A DNA stretch of 64,000 nucleotides from Mesorhizobium terrae (lineage in GTDB: Bacteria > Pseudomonadota > Alphaproteobacteria > Rhizobiales > Rhizobiaceae). This document shows, one piece after another, positions 63,167 through 64,000 of the stretch (positions within the stretch are counted from its first letter, which is position 1; every line of letters begins with the position of its first letter). A model generated the notes under the pieces. The model was not told the DNA's origin. It did not search any database and saw only the letters and a program-made list of their open reading frames with translations. The stretch lies in assembly GCF_008727715.1 (NCBI RefSeq), contig NZ_CP044218.1, positions 4,605,501 to 4,669,500 on the forward strand, read 5' to 3'. The translations under genes were made by a program, and so were the position numbers.

Positions 63167-64000
63167 TCAGTTGACACGAACGATGCATTGACCATCCGCA
63201 CCCTCCTTCGTGCCGCTCGGGCATACGCAGCGACCGTTCGATCCGAGCACCTTGTCGCCCGTGCATTGCGGCGGAGCCGGCCGCTGAGGTTGAGGTTGTG
63301 GCTGCGGCTGCTCGACCGGGACCACCTCGCAATAAGCACCGTATTTGTTTGGCTTGCTCAGAACCCTGTAGCCGGGCGGACAATCATGCTGCTGCGCCGG
63401 CGCCGGGTTGCTTGTGCCGCCTCCACCAGGCTGCTGATCGTAAGGCTTACGGCATCTGTGACCGTTGAATTCGTAACCGGGCGGACAGCAATTCGGATAG
63501 GTGCCGTTCGGACGGTTCGACGGACAGGACTGCCCCTCCTGTGGTTGCTCGCGGAGCCTGCGGCACGCGCCATCCCTGAACTGAGTGCCCTCGGGGCAGC
63601 AGTTCGGATAAGTGCCGTTCGGCCGGTTCGGTGGACACGATTGCTCCTCCTGCGGTTGCTCGCGAAGCCTGCGGCACGCGCCATTCCTGAACTGGGTGCC
63701 TTCGGGGCAGCAGTTCGGATACGTCCCGATCGGGCGGCTGGCGGGGCAGGCCCGCTCCTGAGCCGACCTCGGCAAGCGGCATTTGCCGTTGCGGTATTCC
63801 GTGCCCTGTGGACAGCAATTGGGGTAGGCGCCCACCGGCCGGTCGGCCGGACAGATGGCGGGCGCCTGCTTCTGTTGCCTGACCTTGTCCGGCACACAAG
63901 CCTTACCTTCCGTATGCGTCCCGCGCGGGCAAGCGACACATTTTCCGGTTCGCGCATCCTTCACCAGGCCGCCGCCGCATTTCACTTCGACGGGCGCGGC
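63167..64000 (-). CDS. Secreted cysteine-rich repeat protein (N-terminus beyond the window)
   Basis: At least 277 residues; the 5' end lies past the right edge, with an AAPVEV segment just inside that looks like a signal-cleavage region. It contains the same C-x10-C module (CPQGTEYRNGKC, CPEGTQFRNGAC and others) inside longer repeats of about 37 residues (four copies with NGTYPNCCP as core), then a proline/glutamine-rich stretch and a final cysteine domain. The repeat unit is visible in the DNA as 111-base tandem copies. Shares modules with the adjacent 201-residue protein. Confidence 0.7.
   Translation of the reverse strand, partial: AAPVEVKCGGGLVKDARTGKCVACPRGTHTEGKACVPDKVRQQKQAPAICPADRPVGAYPNCCPQGTEYRNGKCRLPRSAQERACPASRPIGTYPNCCPEGTQFRNGACRRLREQPQEEQSCPPNRPNGTYPNCCPEGTQFRDGACRRLREQPQEGQSCPSNRPNGTYPNCCPPGYEFNGHRCRKPYDQQPGGGGTSNPAPAQQHDCPPGYRVLSKPNKYGAYCEVVPVEQPQPQPQPQRPAPPQCTGDKVLGSNGRCVCPSGTKEGADGQCIVRVN
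63486..63820. repeat. Tandem 111-bp coding repeats
   Basis: CAGCA(A/G)TT(C/G)GG, the start of each unit, occurs at 63486, 63597, 63708 and 63813, giving spacings of 111, 111 and 105 bases. The middle two copies are nearly identical, which points to recent duplication or gene conversion within the gene. Confidence 0.85.

Noticed and set aside
47254..64000. Right-hand attachment site matching the tRNA-Gln 3' end
   Set aside because: Visual search found no second copy of the tRNA 3' sequence in the window.
1..64000. CRISPR arrays and intact insertion sequences
   Set aside because: No regularly spaced direct repeats of 25-40 bases with unique spacers and no transposase gene were seen; the only tandem repeats are coding.

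Overview
The window looks like chromosome of an alphaproteobacterium of the Hyphomicrobiales, most likely Mesorhizobium or a close relative. This is inferred from the high GC content, the choline-dependent phosphatidylcholine synthase, the NodT-type outer-membrane factor, the gene neighbourhoods (RlpA, DacC-like, tmk, holB, metG, tatD, MBL hydrolase; rlmE with ppx; AspS of 596 residues) and a tRNA-linked island of rhizobial character. No database search was run; families are called from motifs.

1-7300 (all minus): an AspT-like antiporter (cut by the left edge) with glutamate decarboxylase, a glutamate/GABA acid-resistance pair; then a tightly overlapping operon YtcA-like lipoprotein, HlyD periplasmic adaptor, FUSC exporter and TolC/NodT outer-membrane factor, a complete envelope-spanning efflux system for aromatic acids or drugs. 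7300-11150: a TerC metal exporter and a CNNM/CorC transporter, each preceded by RNA that can fold, then an EpmB-like radical SAM protein. 11390-19630: a housekeeping block on the minus strand (MBL hydrolase, TatD, MetG, HolB, Tmk, a DacC-like protein without two of its three catalytic motifs, RlpA) and tRNA-Ser(TGA). 19828-24189: a giant autotransporter. 24906-27831: second TerC, RimO, a GST. 27915-32641: a four-gene BMP-type nucleoside ABC importer. 32764-47040: Qor, Pcs, a UbiH-like monooxygenase, HspQ, AspS, a GNAT protein, RNase D, GuaB, an MFS exporter, RlmE, Ppx and a YbhN-like membrane protein.

47180-59661 is accessory DNA beginning at tRNA-Gln(CTG). A large tyrosine integrase follows the tRNA directly. 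Cargo includes a 112-residue basic protein, a small ORF, a 174-residue unknown, an AAA+ ATPase, a DUF6634-like protein, a soluble M41 (FtsH-type) protease, a DUF3102-like protein, an NTF2-like protein, an ABM-like protein and a TetR regulator, ending in a truncated and frameshifted integrase. The AAA+ and M41 proteins look like an FtsH-type machine split inside the AAA lid, with an unrelated gene in between. The same segment carries two recurring palindrome families and a 21-bp phased repeat, so it probably has its own regulatory or replication/transfer circuit. I find no right-hand copy of the tRNA end.

59857-64000 (all minus) is a cell-surface cluster: two secreted cysteine-rich proteins built from a shared C-x10-C module (one cut by the right edge), an OmpA-like protein, a small secreted protein and a polytopic membrane protein. 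The best candidates for something undescribed are the split AAA+/M41 module with its palindromes, the cysteine-module surface cluster, and the structured RNAs ahead of the TerC and CNNM genes.
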